From: Methanobacteriota archaeon
Lineage (GTDB): Archaea; Thermoplasmatota; Thermoplasmata; RBG-16-68-12
Assembly (NCBI GenBank): GCA_005878325.1
Contig: VBMR01000043.1
Coordinates: forward strand, 1-9,484
Length of the DNA: 9,484 bases
Reading direction: 5' to 3'
Shown: piece after piece, positions 1-5,991 of the stretch
Position numbering within the stretch: the stretch's first letter is position 1
How the letters are laid out: each line of letters opens with the position of its first letter
The notes under the pieces: generated by a model
The model's database searches: none
What the model was told of the DNA's origin: nothing
Seen by the model: only the letters and a program-made list of their open reading frames with translations
Translations under genes and position numbers: made by a program

Positions 1-40
1 CAATGAAAAGGAAAACGGCGGCGCCGTCCGGAGCCGCCGG
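1..40 (-). terminator. Hairpin plus T-rich tract after the ATP-cone gene
   Basis: Read on the minus strand, a 7-bp GC stem (positions 33-39 pairing with 16-22, loop of about 10 nt) is followed directly by a T-rich run, TTTTCCTTTT, at positions 15-6. It begins 25 nt past the stop codon of the ATP-cone gene at 65. Archaeal terminators depend mainly on T-rich tracts, and the hairpin may be incidental in such GC-rich DNA. Termination is inferred from the sequence alone. Confidence 0.5.
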
Positions 41-64
41 CAAGACCCGCCGTTCGAGGCGGCC

Positions 65-598
65 TCAGGCCCGCAGACGGGCCGTCTGCCTCGGCCGTCC
101 TGCTGAGCTTCCCAGCGATGGCATGCCACCCTGATACAGGAAGCGGACCGCGATCCGTGTGCCTTCCGGCGCACCGAGGGCCCGGAAGTCGCTCGGGTTC
201 AGCCAGACTTCGCGGTCGTCGAGGGCCGGATCGATCCGGACCTCCGCCCGCCGCTCGCCGAATCCCAGCCGGCCCGGTTGGCCGGACATCATGTCCGGGA
301 CTCGTTCGATTCGTTTGGCGACCAGGGCCCGGCCCGTCTCGACTTCGTTCCGGGCCTTCACGGGCAAGCGCAGCGTGCGCGCGTAGGCTTCCGAAACGGA
401 CTCGTTCACCTTGCGGAGTTCTGCGGCGACGCGCCGTCGCAGTTCGATCGTAGACATCCCGTCTCCGTCGGCCACCTCCACCCTCGCGGCGATTTCCTTC
501 GCGACCGGTTCGCTCGCTCCGGCCCGCACCATCGACTCGACGAGCTTTCGTCGGTCGTAGGGCTGGAACTCGCCAGATCGCTTCGTCACGTTTGTCAT
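65..598 (-). CDS. ATP-cone domain protein with C-terminal beta domain
   Basis: A predicted 177-aa soluble protein. Residues about 3-76 form an ATP-cone domain: VTKRSGEFQPYDRRKL at the front, then paired helices ending near VSEAYART. This regulatory nucleotide-binding fold is known from ribonucleotide reductases and NrdR. No NrdR-type zinc ribbon precedes it and no reductase domain follows. After a basic linker, residues about 117-155 (with REVWLNPSDFRALG and GTRIAVRF) look like a small beta-barrel or AbrB/double-psi-like element; this is a guess from pattern. The tail is basic and low-complexity. The ATG at 598 is chosen over longer readings because GGTGA lies 4 nt upstream and a TATA-like box lies about 35 nt upstream. 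The gene is divergent from the membrane protein and is probably monocistronic. A nucleotide-sensing regulatory role is possible, but the target is unknown. Confidence 0.8.
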   Translation of the reverse strand: MTNVTKRSGEFQPYDRRKLVESMVRAGASEPVAKEIAARVEVADGDGMSTIELRRRVAAELRKVNESVSEAYARTLRLPVKARNEVETGRALVAKRIERVPDMMSGQPGRLGFGERRAEVRIDPALDDREVWLNPSDFRALGAPEGTRIAVRFLYQGGMPSLGSSAGRPRQTARLRA

Positions 599-626
599 CG
601 AGTCACCGGCCCCGGCTTGCGGCCAT

Positions 627-642
627 CGAACATAAACCTTCG
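627..642 (-). promoter_or_regulatory. Candidate archaeal promoter (BRE/TATA) for the ATP-cone gene
   Basis: On the minus strand the sequence CGAAGGTTTATGTTCG fits a purine-rich BRE followed by a TATA-like box (TTTATG), centred about 35 nt before the ATG at 598. Initiation about 25 nt downstream of the box would give a leader of roughly 10 nt that just contains the GGTGA ribosome binding site. A T-run on the same strand (660-654) lies further upstream. The call rests on pattern and spacing only. Confidence 0.45.
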
Positions 643-780
643 GCGTTGCAGAGAAAAAAGAGTGCGCAACTTGGACGGTTGCCGCACGCTTCCCAACAAA
701 GGGGCCCTTCGACGGACCGACGCGACCGTTGGGTCCGGAACTCGGAACTCCTCCCAAAGAGGTGCGGGCGCCTCGTGGGT

Positions 781-828
781 CACGAAGATATACTCCGCAG
801 GTCATCGGCGCAACCGTGGGAGGAGGAC
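781..828 (+). promoter_or_regulatory. Candidate promoter and strong ribosome binding site before the membrane gene
   Basis: A TATA-like box GATATACT (787-794) preceded by ACGAA lies about 38 nt before an ATG at 829. An unusually strong Shine-Dalgarno stretch, GGGAGGAGG (818-826), lies just ahead of that ATG. A start site 25-27 nt after the box would give a leader of about 14 nt. The arrangement mirrors the divergent promoter at 627-642. The ATG it points to is not in frame with the membrane protein body (see that entry), yet the promoter and binding site together argue that translation begins here. Confidence 0.5.
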
Positions 829-1907
829 ATGCCGGGTCGGTCACCGGCCTCGATCGTCCGACCCTGGGCGAACGGATGGTTGCGGGCCTTCCATTCCCGT
901 ACTTTGCCTCCTGCGCGATCTTCGGCCTCCTCGTCGGCGGCCCAGGCCTCATCTTGGCATACTTCCTTGATCACGGGGATCTCGGGGAGGCCTTCGAAAT
1001 CGTGATGGGTCCGGGGTTCCCAACTTGGCGCTCCGGCCCTCTCCTCGCCCTTTCCGTCGCTTTCTACACGTACGTGTTCTGGAACGTGCGATACTCTCGC
1101 CTCCACATCCTGAACCATGCTCCCGAAATCGTCCCTCTTCTCCCAGACGGAGACGCCGGATTCCGACGCATCTTCGCTCGAATCGGCAATCCAATCGCCG
1201 TCTTCCTGCTCGCGGTCGCACTCATCGGCTTCTTCGCCATCTTCCTGTTTGAGGCCCCGCCGATTGCTGTCGGTCCCGCGACACTCGTCATCCTCGGCCT
1301 GAACCTAATCTTCGCATCCATCCTCGAAGCCCAAGTGGTCTGGAACTACGTCAGCACGCTGGATGGGCTCCGCCGCCTCGGAAAGGAGGATCTCCGGCTG
1401 AAGCCCTCCACGGAAGACCCGATGCGCGGACTGCGCCCTCTCGGGTCGCTCTCCCTCCGCGCCACGTCCCTGTATTTCGGCGCGCTGGGACTGGTCATCC
1501 CCCAGACCCTCCTCAATCCAACCCCCGTGCGGCCCGCCTACTTCGTCTTCCTCGTGTCCCTCCTTTTCCTCGGTGCCGGCCTCTTCGTCCTCCCATTGAG
1601 CTCGATCCACCGGACGATGCTCGCCGCCAAGGAGCGCGAACTCGAGTCGATCCGCCAAGTAGCGAGAACGGTGTACTCCGCTCCTACGGGGTCTGCGGGG
1701 AACCCGGAAGCGACCCTGACGGAAGTCCGGGACTGGATCGCTCGTACGCATGGCATCCTCTGCCACGAGGCGGACGCCCGTCGGGTGTCCGAGCTCCCGA
1801 CATGGCCCTACGAAACGGGCGCGATGGACCGAATCCTCGCGATCACGGTGACGGGCGTCGTCGCGGTCGTCGGCCGGGCCCTCGTCGATGTGCTGCTGCT
1901 TCGCTAA
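829..1907 (+). CDS. Seven-helix integral membrane protein, unknown function (frameshift just after start)
   Basis: The clear coding body runs in frame from 834 to the stop at 1905-1907. Counting from the in-frame ATG at 876 (343 aa), hydrophobic segments lie at about 4-30, 53-71, 106-126, 133-156, 195-215, 220-242 and 318-341. A charged, probably coiled helix follows segment six (residues about 243-268, with IHRTMLAAKERELESIR), and a soluble stretch of about 50 residues precedes the last helix. I recognise no family or catalytic motif. The strong GGGAGGAGG site and ATG at 829 are one base out of frame. Adding one base to the short CC/GGG run at 832-836 would give MPGSVTGLDRPTLGERMVAG, a natural cytoplasmic lead-in to helix 1. 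If the sequence is correct as given, the first in-frame start is ATG 876, which has no good ribosome binding site and begins inside the first hydrophobic segment. The body is certain; the start is doubtful. Confidence 0.75.
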
Positions 1908-1913
1908 AGGGTC

Positions 1914-2057
1914 ATGTTGGACAGGATGAATGGACGACACACGGGTTCTGACCAGGGCCCGTTCGGCAGCGGCATCGGTCCCAATACCTTGGGCCGTATC
2001 GACGGAGATAATGGCCCCGAAGGCATTAATCCGGGCGACGATGAGCGCGTGGTGTGA
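1914..2057 (+). CDS. Possible small ORF (47 aa) after the membrane gene
   Basis: A frame open from ATG 1914 (alternative ATG 1926) encodes 47 residues rich in Gly, Asp and Asn, ending GDDERVV. It begins 6 nt after the membrane gene stop. Its TGA overlaps a GTG start at 2054 as GTGA, the same geometry used between trp genes in this window. It has no convincing ribosome binding site, no recognised motif, and only moderate G/C at third positions. The competing view is that this stretch is untranslated and carries a promoter for the next ORF. Confidence is low. Confidence 0.22.
   Translation: MLDRMNGRHTGSDQGPFGSGIGPNTLGRIDGDNGPEGINPGDDERVV
2017..2030 (+). promoter_or_regulatory. Possible promoter for a leaderless gene at 2054
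   Basis: CCGAAG followed by GCATTAAT resembles a BRE plus TATA box. The box centre is about 27 nt before the GTG at 2054, the distance expected for a leaderless archaeal transcript. It is an A/T-rich patch in GC-rich surroundings. It may also be chance. Confidence 0.3.
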
Positions 2058-2342
2058 GCGGGCTTCCGCATCCCTTCCGCCGAACGGTCGAACACGTCTA
2101 CCTCACCGACACCGGCGGGACGCCTCTCGTCCACCTCTCCCGGCACTTCGCTTCAGACAAATCACCTGGAGCGGCGCGTAATCCACATGGTCGGAGACAT
2201 CGAGGCGCGATTCGCAACCCTGTTGAAGACTTGGCAAGGAGACATGGACCGGGTCGTCGACCTACGGACCTACCTCATACGGGAATGGGACCTCCAGCCT
2301 CGGCCGGTCCCAGTCGAGCCTGCGGCCCGTACGTTTGCCTAA
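2054..2342 (+). pseudogene. Unrecognised small coding region, apparently split by a one-base shift
   Basis: Two adjoining frames look coding. From GTG 2054 the frame reads through RRTVEHVYLTDTGGTPLVHL to about 2158 with mostly G/C third positions. From about 2160 a different frame continues with NHLERRVIHMVGDIEARF and RTYLIREWDLQPRPVPVEPA to the stop TAA at 2340-2342. Removing one A from the AAA at 2159-2161 joins them into a protein of about 95 residues: an N-terminal strand-rich segment, then an amphipathic helical part and a Pro-rich tail. The end lies 9 bp before the convergent acetyltransferase stop, as expected of a real gene. I do not recognise the family. Alternatives are two separate tiny genes (an internal ATG lies at 2187), a decayed gene, or a sequencing error. 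Scored low because neither half is convincing alone. Confidence 0.35.
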
Positions 2343-2351
2343 CCCCGGATC

Positions 2352-3203
2352 TCAGGATTGGCTCACCCTCGCGGCCGCGACGTCCCGCGAAGGCATTGAG
2401 AGCGTCTTCGGAGCGTAGGTCGTCAGGGTGCAATAGGGTTTGAACCCGATCCTCCGATGGAATCCCAGGAAATCTTCGGGCACATGGGTGATCGCCACAC
2501 GATACCCCACGGCGCGGGCGAAGCGCAAAGGGGCGAGCGACATCGCAGCCCCGATCCCCAGCTTCCGGAACTCCGGCAGCACGGTCGTGTAGATGCCGGC
2601 GACGCCCGCCCCGAAGAAGAGAGTCGCCGTGGCGACGGGCTGCCCCTTCCAACGGCCGAGGTACAGGCGGAAAGCGGCGCCCGGTCCCACGGCGGCGTCG
2701 CGGAGGAACTGGAATAGGCCCTGCGACGCGGTCTCGGGCAGTCCGAATTCGGTGGCCAAGGGGACGATCCAATCTCGCACGCCCGCCTCATCCCGCGCCC
2801 GCTCGACCGACAATTCCCAAGGCATCGAAGGCGAGGACTCGAGGTCGGTCAGGTCGATCGCCATGCCGCTCAGTTCGTTGGCCCGAACCAGCTCGCAGTT
2901 CTCCAGATACTCGCCCAGATGGGCTGGCTCGGAGGACGGACCGACCCACCAGAGCACGGGGACCCGTTCCGACACGAAATCTCCGAGAGCCGCTCGGATG
3001 GCGGTGTCCGCCCCGTCCTCGGGGATTCGGGCACGGAAGATCCCGTTGAGCACCTGGTGCGGCAGTCCGGTCTTCACCCGCAGGATGTCCGGTCGGGAGT
3101 CGACCCAGGCGTTCGGCATGCGGCCCAAGGTGCGGTACAGTTCGAACAAGTTCGCCTCGATCGCGACGACGACATCCCGGGCGAGCTCCTGCTGGATGCG
3201 CAC
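2352..3203 (-). CDS. Two-domain GNAT-family N-acetyltransferase
   Basis: A predicted 283-aa cytoplasmic acetyl-CoA-dependent acyltransferase with unknown substrate. Residues about 1-125 are a degenerate N-terminal domain with WWVGPSSEPAHLGEYLE, a pattern seen in two-domain GNAT proteins. Residues about 130-265 are the GNAT fold. The acetyl-CoA loop is V208..R213KLGIGA, preceded by the AGIYTTVLPEF strand, and followed by GFHRRIGFKPYCTLTTY, the usual motif B end (F..R.GF). The start is GTG 3203: GAGG lies about 9 nt upstream, and an in-frame TAA at about 3243-3245 with no other start between rules out a longer protein. It lies 89 nt after tyrA on the same strand, so it could be the last operon gene or have its own promoter. 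Nothing in the sequence ties it to aromatic amino acid synthesis. Confidence 0.85.
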   Translation of the reverse strand: MRIQQELARDVVVAIEANLFELYRTLGRMPNAWVDSRPDILRVKTGLPHQVLNGIFRARIPEDGADTAIRAALGDFVSERVPVLWWVGPSSEPAHLGEYLENCELVRANELSGMAIDLTDLESSPSMPWELSVERARDEAGVRDWIVPLATEFGLPETASQGLFQFLRDAAVGPGAAFRLYLGRWKGQPVATATLFFGAGVAGIYTTVLPEFRKLGIGAAMSLAPLRFARAVGYRVAITHVPEDFLGFHRRIGFKPYCTLTTYAPKTLSMPSRDVAAARVSQS

Positions 3204-3292
3204 GATGGCTGAGCCTCGCGGTCCTGAACTTGGACCGGCTACTTAGGGCTCAGGTGTACAGGTGCCATCGAACGCATTCCTCGATGGCTGAC
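3204..3292 (-). other. Short intergenic region between tyrA and the acetyltransferase
   Basis: This 89-nt gap has no good TATA box. It contains a tandem hexamer, CAGGTG-TA-CAGGTG (3251-3264), with an 8-bp period. The word TCAGCCATCG occurs both just after the tyrA stop and across the acetyltransferase start, probably by chance. I see no hairpin with a T-run that would mark the operon end. Confidence 0.3.
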
Positions 3293-4387
3293 CTAAGCGG
3301 CCTCGCCGGTCTGAAAATAGGCTCGGGCCTGCTCAACCAGCTCGAAAAACCGGGATCCGTCGGAGGCCGTCGTCGCGGCCTCCCAGTCATCCAGGACCTT
3401 ACGCAGCAGGCGATGGATGTACGGGGTGTGCGGGTTCAAGGCCTGGATGTCCCGGAGCAAGGCGGGCGAGTCGGCGAGGAGGACTGCGGCCGAGGCAGAA
3501 ACGCGGGAAAAGGTCGTCCCCGCGGATCGTTTCAGGCCCGCAAGGTCGAACGGGCTTTGGGCGACGCCGCGTGCGAAGGTGAGCAGACAGAGATGAGTCA
3601 GGCCGAGGAGGAAAGCCATGAACTCATCGTGGTGGTCGAGGGACACGTCGACGAAGGTGGCGCCCGTGGCCCGGAACAGTTCCTTCGCCTCGACGACCGC
3701 GAGCCCGTTCCCGCAGTCGCTGAAGAGGATGTTCCCGCTCGACAGAGGCCAGAGGTTCGGGCCGAACGTGGGGTGGACGGAGGCGACCCGCAAGCCTTCG
3801 CGGCCCATCTCCCGCAGGTCGTGTTCGATCGGCGCCTTGAGACTCGCGATGTCGAAGATCAAGGCCTTCGGCTTGAGGTCCGCGATCTGACGGAGGACCT
3901 CGGCGCAGGAGGACATGGGGACGGACACCGCGACGACGTCCGCCGCCAGGACGCCCTTCGCCAGGTCCGCCTCGGAGGGGAAGTCCTCGAGCGGTCCCGC
4001 CGGATCGTGCACCACGACTTCGTAGCCGCGGGATCGGAAATACCGGCACAGCCAACGGCCCATCCGGCCAGCGCCTCCGACCACCAGGACCTTCTGTCCC
4101 GAGGGGGGCGGGAGGTGTACCATGTCTTGTCGGCGCGAGCTTTCGTCGATCAGGAGCCGGCCGAGGCGTTCGATGAAGGGGACGCTGATTCCCTGAGTCG
4201 CACCCTCCGTCAGAAGGCGCGTGAGCACCAGGTCTTCCTGGGCCGTCTCCCGGATGGGACGACCGACGAGCTTCTTCTCCACACCCAGCTGCTCCGCGAG
4301 GTGAAGGCGCTTCGCCACGAGGTTCAGAATCTGTTTGTCAACATCCGCAATCTCTTCGCGCAGTCGCGCGATCTCCGCGTCGCTCAT
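3293..4387 (-). CDS. tyrA: Chorismate mutase-prephenate dehydrogenase fusion (T-protein)
   Basis: A 364-aa bifunctional enzyme converting chorismate to prephenate and then, by NAD(P)-dependent oxidative decarboxylation, to 4-hydroxyphenylpyruvate for tyrosine. Residues 1-85 are an AroQ-type helical mutase: LREEIADVDKQILNLVAKR with Arg10 and Arg27, then Lys38/39 in VEKK. Residues about 98-270 are the nucleotide-binding dehydrogenase domain: VLVVGGAGRMG (100-110), with the VVVHDP strand end carrying the acidic residue typical of NAD preference, FDIASLKAPI, and SVHPTFGPN with the expected active-site His205. A helical C-terminal domain with LNPHTPYIH follows. Size and domain order match the E. 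coli T-protein (373 aa). The ATG at 4387 is the only good start, but its ribosome binding site is weak (GGGG about 9 nt away). It follows trpA by 86 nt, so it may use its own weak promoter or simply be transcribed with trp. Confidence 0.93.
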   Translation of the reverse strand: MSDAEIARLREEIADVDKQILNLVAKRLHLAEQLGVEKKLVGRPIRETAQEDLVLTRLLTEGATQGISVPFIERLGRLLIDESSRRQDMVHLPPPSGQKVLVVGGAGRMGRWLCRYFRSRGYEVVVHDPAGPLEDFPSEADLAKGVLAADVVAVSVPMSSCAEVLRQIADLKPKALIFDIASLKAPIEHDLREMGREGLRVASVHPTFGPNLWPLSSGNILFSDCGNGLAVVEAKELFRATGATFVDVSLDHHDEFMAFLLGLTHLCLLTFARGVAQSPFDLAGLKRSAGTTFSRVSASAAVLLADSPALLRDIQALNPHTPYIHRLLRKVLDDWEAATTASDGSRFFELVEQARAYFQTGEAA

Positions 4388-4473
4388 GGAAGCATGCCCC
4401 GAACGTCATCGCCGTTCCGCGTCAATCGAACGCCTGTCCGGACGGATGGAACGGAGATACGTCTACCTGTCGT

Positions 4474-5175
4474 TCAGCGATATCTCCGCGGGTCCTTGCC
4501 GGGATTTGGGTCTGGGGCGGCATCCGTGCCATGAGCGAGCCCGGTCGCAAGTTGCCCGACGAACTTCTCCACTCGGGCGGGATGCCCATCCTTTGCGGCT
4601 AGTCTGACAAGGGCGCTTCCGACGACGACCCCGTCGGCCCCCGCGGCGACGACGGCGCGGACCTGTTCTCTCCTCGAGACGCCAAATCCCACGCACAGGG
4701 GTAAGTGCGTCACTCCCCGCAGGCTGCGGATGCGGCTCGCCAAGTCCTCCGGCACGTCGGAACGCACCCCTGTGGTCCCCTGCCAGGCGACGACATAGAG
4801 GAACCCGCGAGATGCGCGTCCGATTTCCGCGGCGCGCCCGACAGGGAGGGACGGCACAACCAGCTGAATATGATCGACCCCCTCGCGGTCGAACGCCTCA
4901 CGAAACTCGCCGGATGCTTCGAGGGACACATCCGGCAAGATCACGCCATCGACGCCGGAGGCCGCTGAGTCCGCCGCGAATCGGGAGATCCCCATCGCTA
5001 AGACCGGATTCGCGTACGTCGTCAATACGACCGGCATCGGGCTCTGCTCGCGAAGTCGGGCCGCAAGGTCGAGCACGTCGCGGGGTCGGGTTCCCGATCG
5101 AAGCGCTCGTTCGGCCGCCTGTCGGATTTCAGGGCCGTCCGCCATCGGATCGGAGAACGGAATCCCCAGCTCCAA
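4474..5175 (-). CDS. trpA: Tryptophan synthase alpha chain, N-terminally truncated
   Basis: TrpA cleaves indole-3-glycerol phosphate to indole and glyceraldehyde 3-phosphate and channels indole to TrpB. The body is unmistakable: ELGIPFSDPMADGP carries both catalytic acids (Glu2 and Asp13 here, equivalent to Glu49 and Asp60 of E. coli). It is followed by TTYANPVLAMG, GVILPDVSLE, GFLYVVAWQGTTGVR, LCVGFGVS and GADGVVVGSALV of the phosphate-binding half barrel. The only start codon in frame after the trpC stop is TTG 5175, giving 233 aa and removing about 47 residues relative to E. coli, including strand 1 and the usual TAGDP-type motif. Sixteen further in-frame codons upstream still match the family (GGADIL just before ELG), so even the maximal reading lacks about 30 residues. 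No proper ribosome binding site precedes the TTG. A functional barrel is doubtful as written. trpF and trpB, often next to trpA, are absent. Confidence 0.85.
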   Translation of the reverse strand: MELGIPFSDPMADGPEIRQAAERALRSGTRPRDVLDLAARLREQSPMPVVLTTYANPVLAMGISRFAADSAASGVDGVILPDVSLEASGEFREAFDREGVDHIQLVVPSLPVGRAAEIGRASRGFLYVVAWQGTTGVRSDVPEDLASRIRSLRGVTHLPLCVGFGVSRREQVRAVVAAGADGVVVGSALVRLAAKDGHPARVEKFVGQLATGLAHGTDAAPDPNPGKDPRRYR

Positions 5176-5223
5176 AATGTCCGCCCCGCCTCGGCCCGAA
5201 ACATCCGCGGCGGCCGATCCGCT
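5176..5223 (-). other. trpC/trpA junction: start-less in-frame trpA remnant
   Basis: Sixteen codons lie between the trpC TGA (5224-5226) and the TTG at 5175, in the same frame as both genes. They read SGSAAADVSGRGGADI and run straight into LELGIPFSDP, so at least the second half is genuine trpA sequence, matching the end of the first helix and strand 2. No ATG, GTG or TTG occurs among them. The 5' end of trpA and the genes expected before it are missing at this point. Confidence 0.7.
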
Positions 5224-5991
5224 TCAAGCACGGAGGAACTCCCCCAACTTCTTCGGCGGATCGGGGCTCGCCATGATTGCGGATCCGATCAAGACCGCGT
5301 CGGCGCCGGCCTGAAGCATCGTTTTCAGCTGGTCCCGTCGGTCGATCCCGCTCATCGAGACCACGGGTCGGTCCTTCGTTCGACTCGAGAGGAGGCGCGG
5401 GGTGGTCTCGAGGTCGACCGTCATCGTGGCAAGGTCGCGATTGTTGATCCCAAGGATGTCGGCATCGGTCCGGACGGCCGCGTCCCACTCGTCCAGGGTG
5501 TGGACTTCAAGGAGGACGTCCAGATCCCGGTCATGCGCCAGGTCGACGAACGCTTCGATGGGCTGCGGAAGGAAGTGTCGGGACTCGGTCGCTTGAATGA
5601 GGAGGATCGCGGAAGCGCCGCTTTCGGCGGCCGCGTTGACTTGACGCGCGTCCACGACGATGTCTTTCATCAAGACCGGGATGCTTTTGGACGCTGCCCG
5701 TCGAACGTAATCGAGGTGGCCACCGAAGATTCGGGGTTCCGCGAGTACCGACAGTCCGAGCGGATGCGAGGCGACAATTCGGTCGAGGAGGACGTCGAAG
5801 GTTACCGCGGCATGCACTCGCTCCATCGTTGGCGATGCAAACTTGATCTCGGCAATCACCGGGGCGGGAAGGTCGGATCTCCCTAGGAACTCAAGGAAGG
5901 ATGGGCTTCGTGATGCATGAGGAGCGACGTCGTAATATCCCTCTTCGACGAGACTTTCCGCGTTCCGAACGAGCCGCTCAAGGCCTTCCAT
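5224..5991 (-). CDS. trpC: Indole-3-glycerol phosphate synthase
   Basis: A 255-aa (beta/alpha)8-barrel enzyme that cyclises and decarboxylates CdRP to indole-3-glycerol phosphate. Visible active-site motifs are AEIKFASP (Lys50), PVLMKDIVV (Lys109, the general acid position), LLEVHT (Glu162), LGINNRDL (Asn183), SMSGI (213-216) and the phosphate-binding VLIGSAIM near the end. The ATG at 5991 is chosen because MEGLERLVRNAE is the normal family N-terminus, a GGTGG site lies about 8 nt upstream, and it overlaps the trpD end by 14 nt. The frame stays open further upstream only as an artefact inside trpD. The C-terminus (KKLGEFLRA) looks natural, so trpC itself seems complete. It is monofunctional: no TrpF domain is fused. 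Confidence 0.95.
   Translation of the reverse strand: MEGLERLVRNAESLVEEGYYDVAPHASRSPSFLEFLGRSDLPAPVIAEIKFASPTMERVHAAVTFDVLLDRIVASHPLGLSVLAEPRIFGGHLDYVRRAASKSIPVLMKDIVVDARQVNAAAESGASAILLIQATESRHFLPQPIEAFVDLAHDRDLDVLLEVHTLDEWDAAVRTDADILGINNRDLATMTVDLETTPRLLSSRTKDRPVVSMSGIDRRDQLKTMLQAGADAVLIGSAIMASPDPPKKLGEFLRA

Noticed and set aside
829..1005. 58-aa plus-strand ORF starting at the well-placed ATG 829
   Set aside because: After a few codons it is the out-of-frame reading of the membrane protein gene, Ser/Arg/Ala-rich with no homology pattern. The start signals more likely belong to the membrane protein.
4388..4473. Attenuator or riboswitch between trpA and tyrA
   Set aside because: The 86-nt gap has a short imperfect palindrome around TCCGGA but no stable hairpin followed by a T-run, and no leader peptide with tandem aromatic codons.
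3230..4534. 434-codon plus-strand open frame opposite tyrA
   Set aside because: It is antisense to an unambiguous chorismate mutase-dehydrogenase. Its Arg/Gln/Glu-rich translation shows no family pattern, as expected for the complement of a GC-rich gene.
5170..5230. TrpC-TrpA fusion by readthrough of the TGA between the two in-frame genes
   Set aside because: TrpC ends naturally at this stop, and readthrough would not restore the missing first strand and loop of TrpA. A deletion explains the shared frame better.
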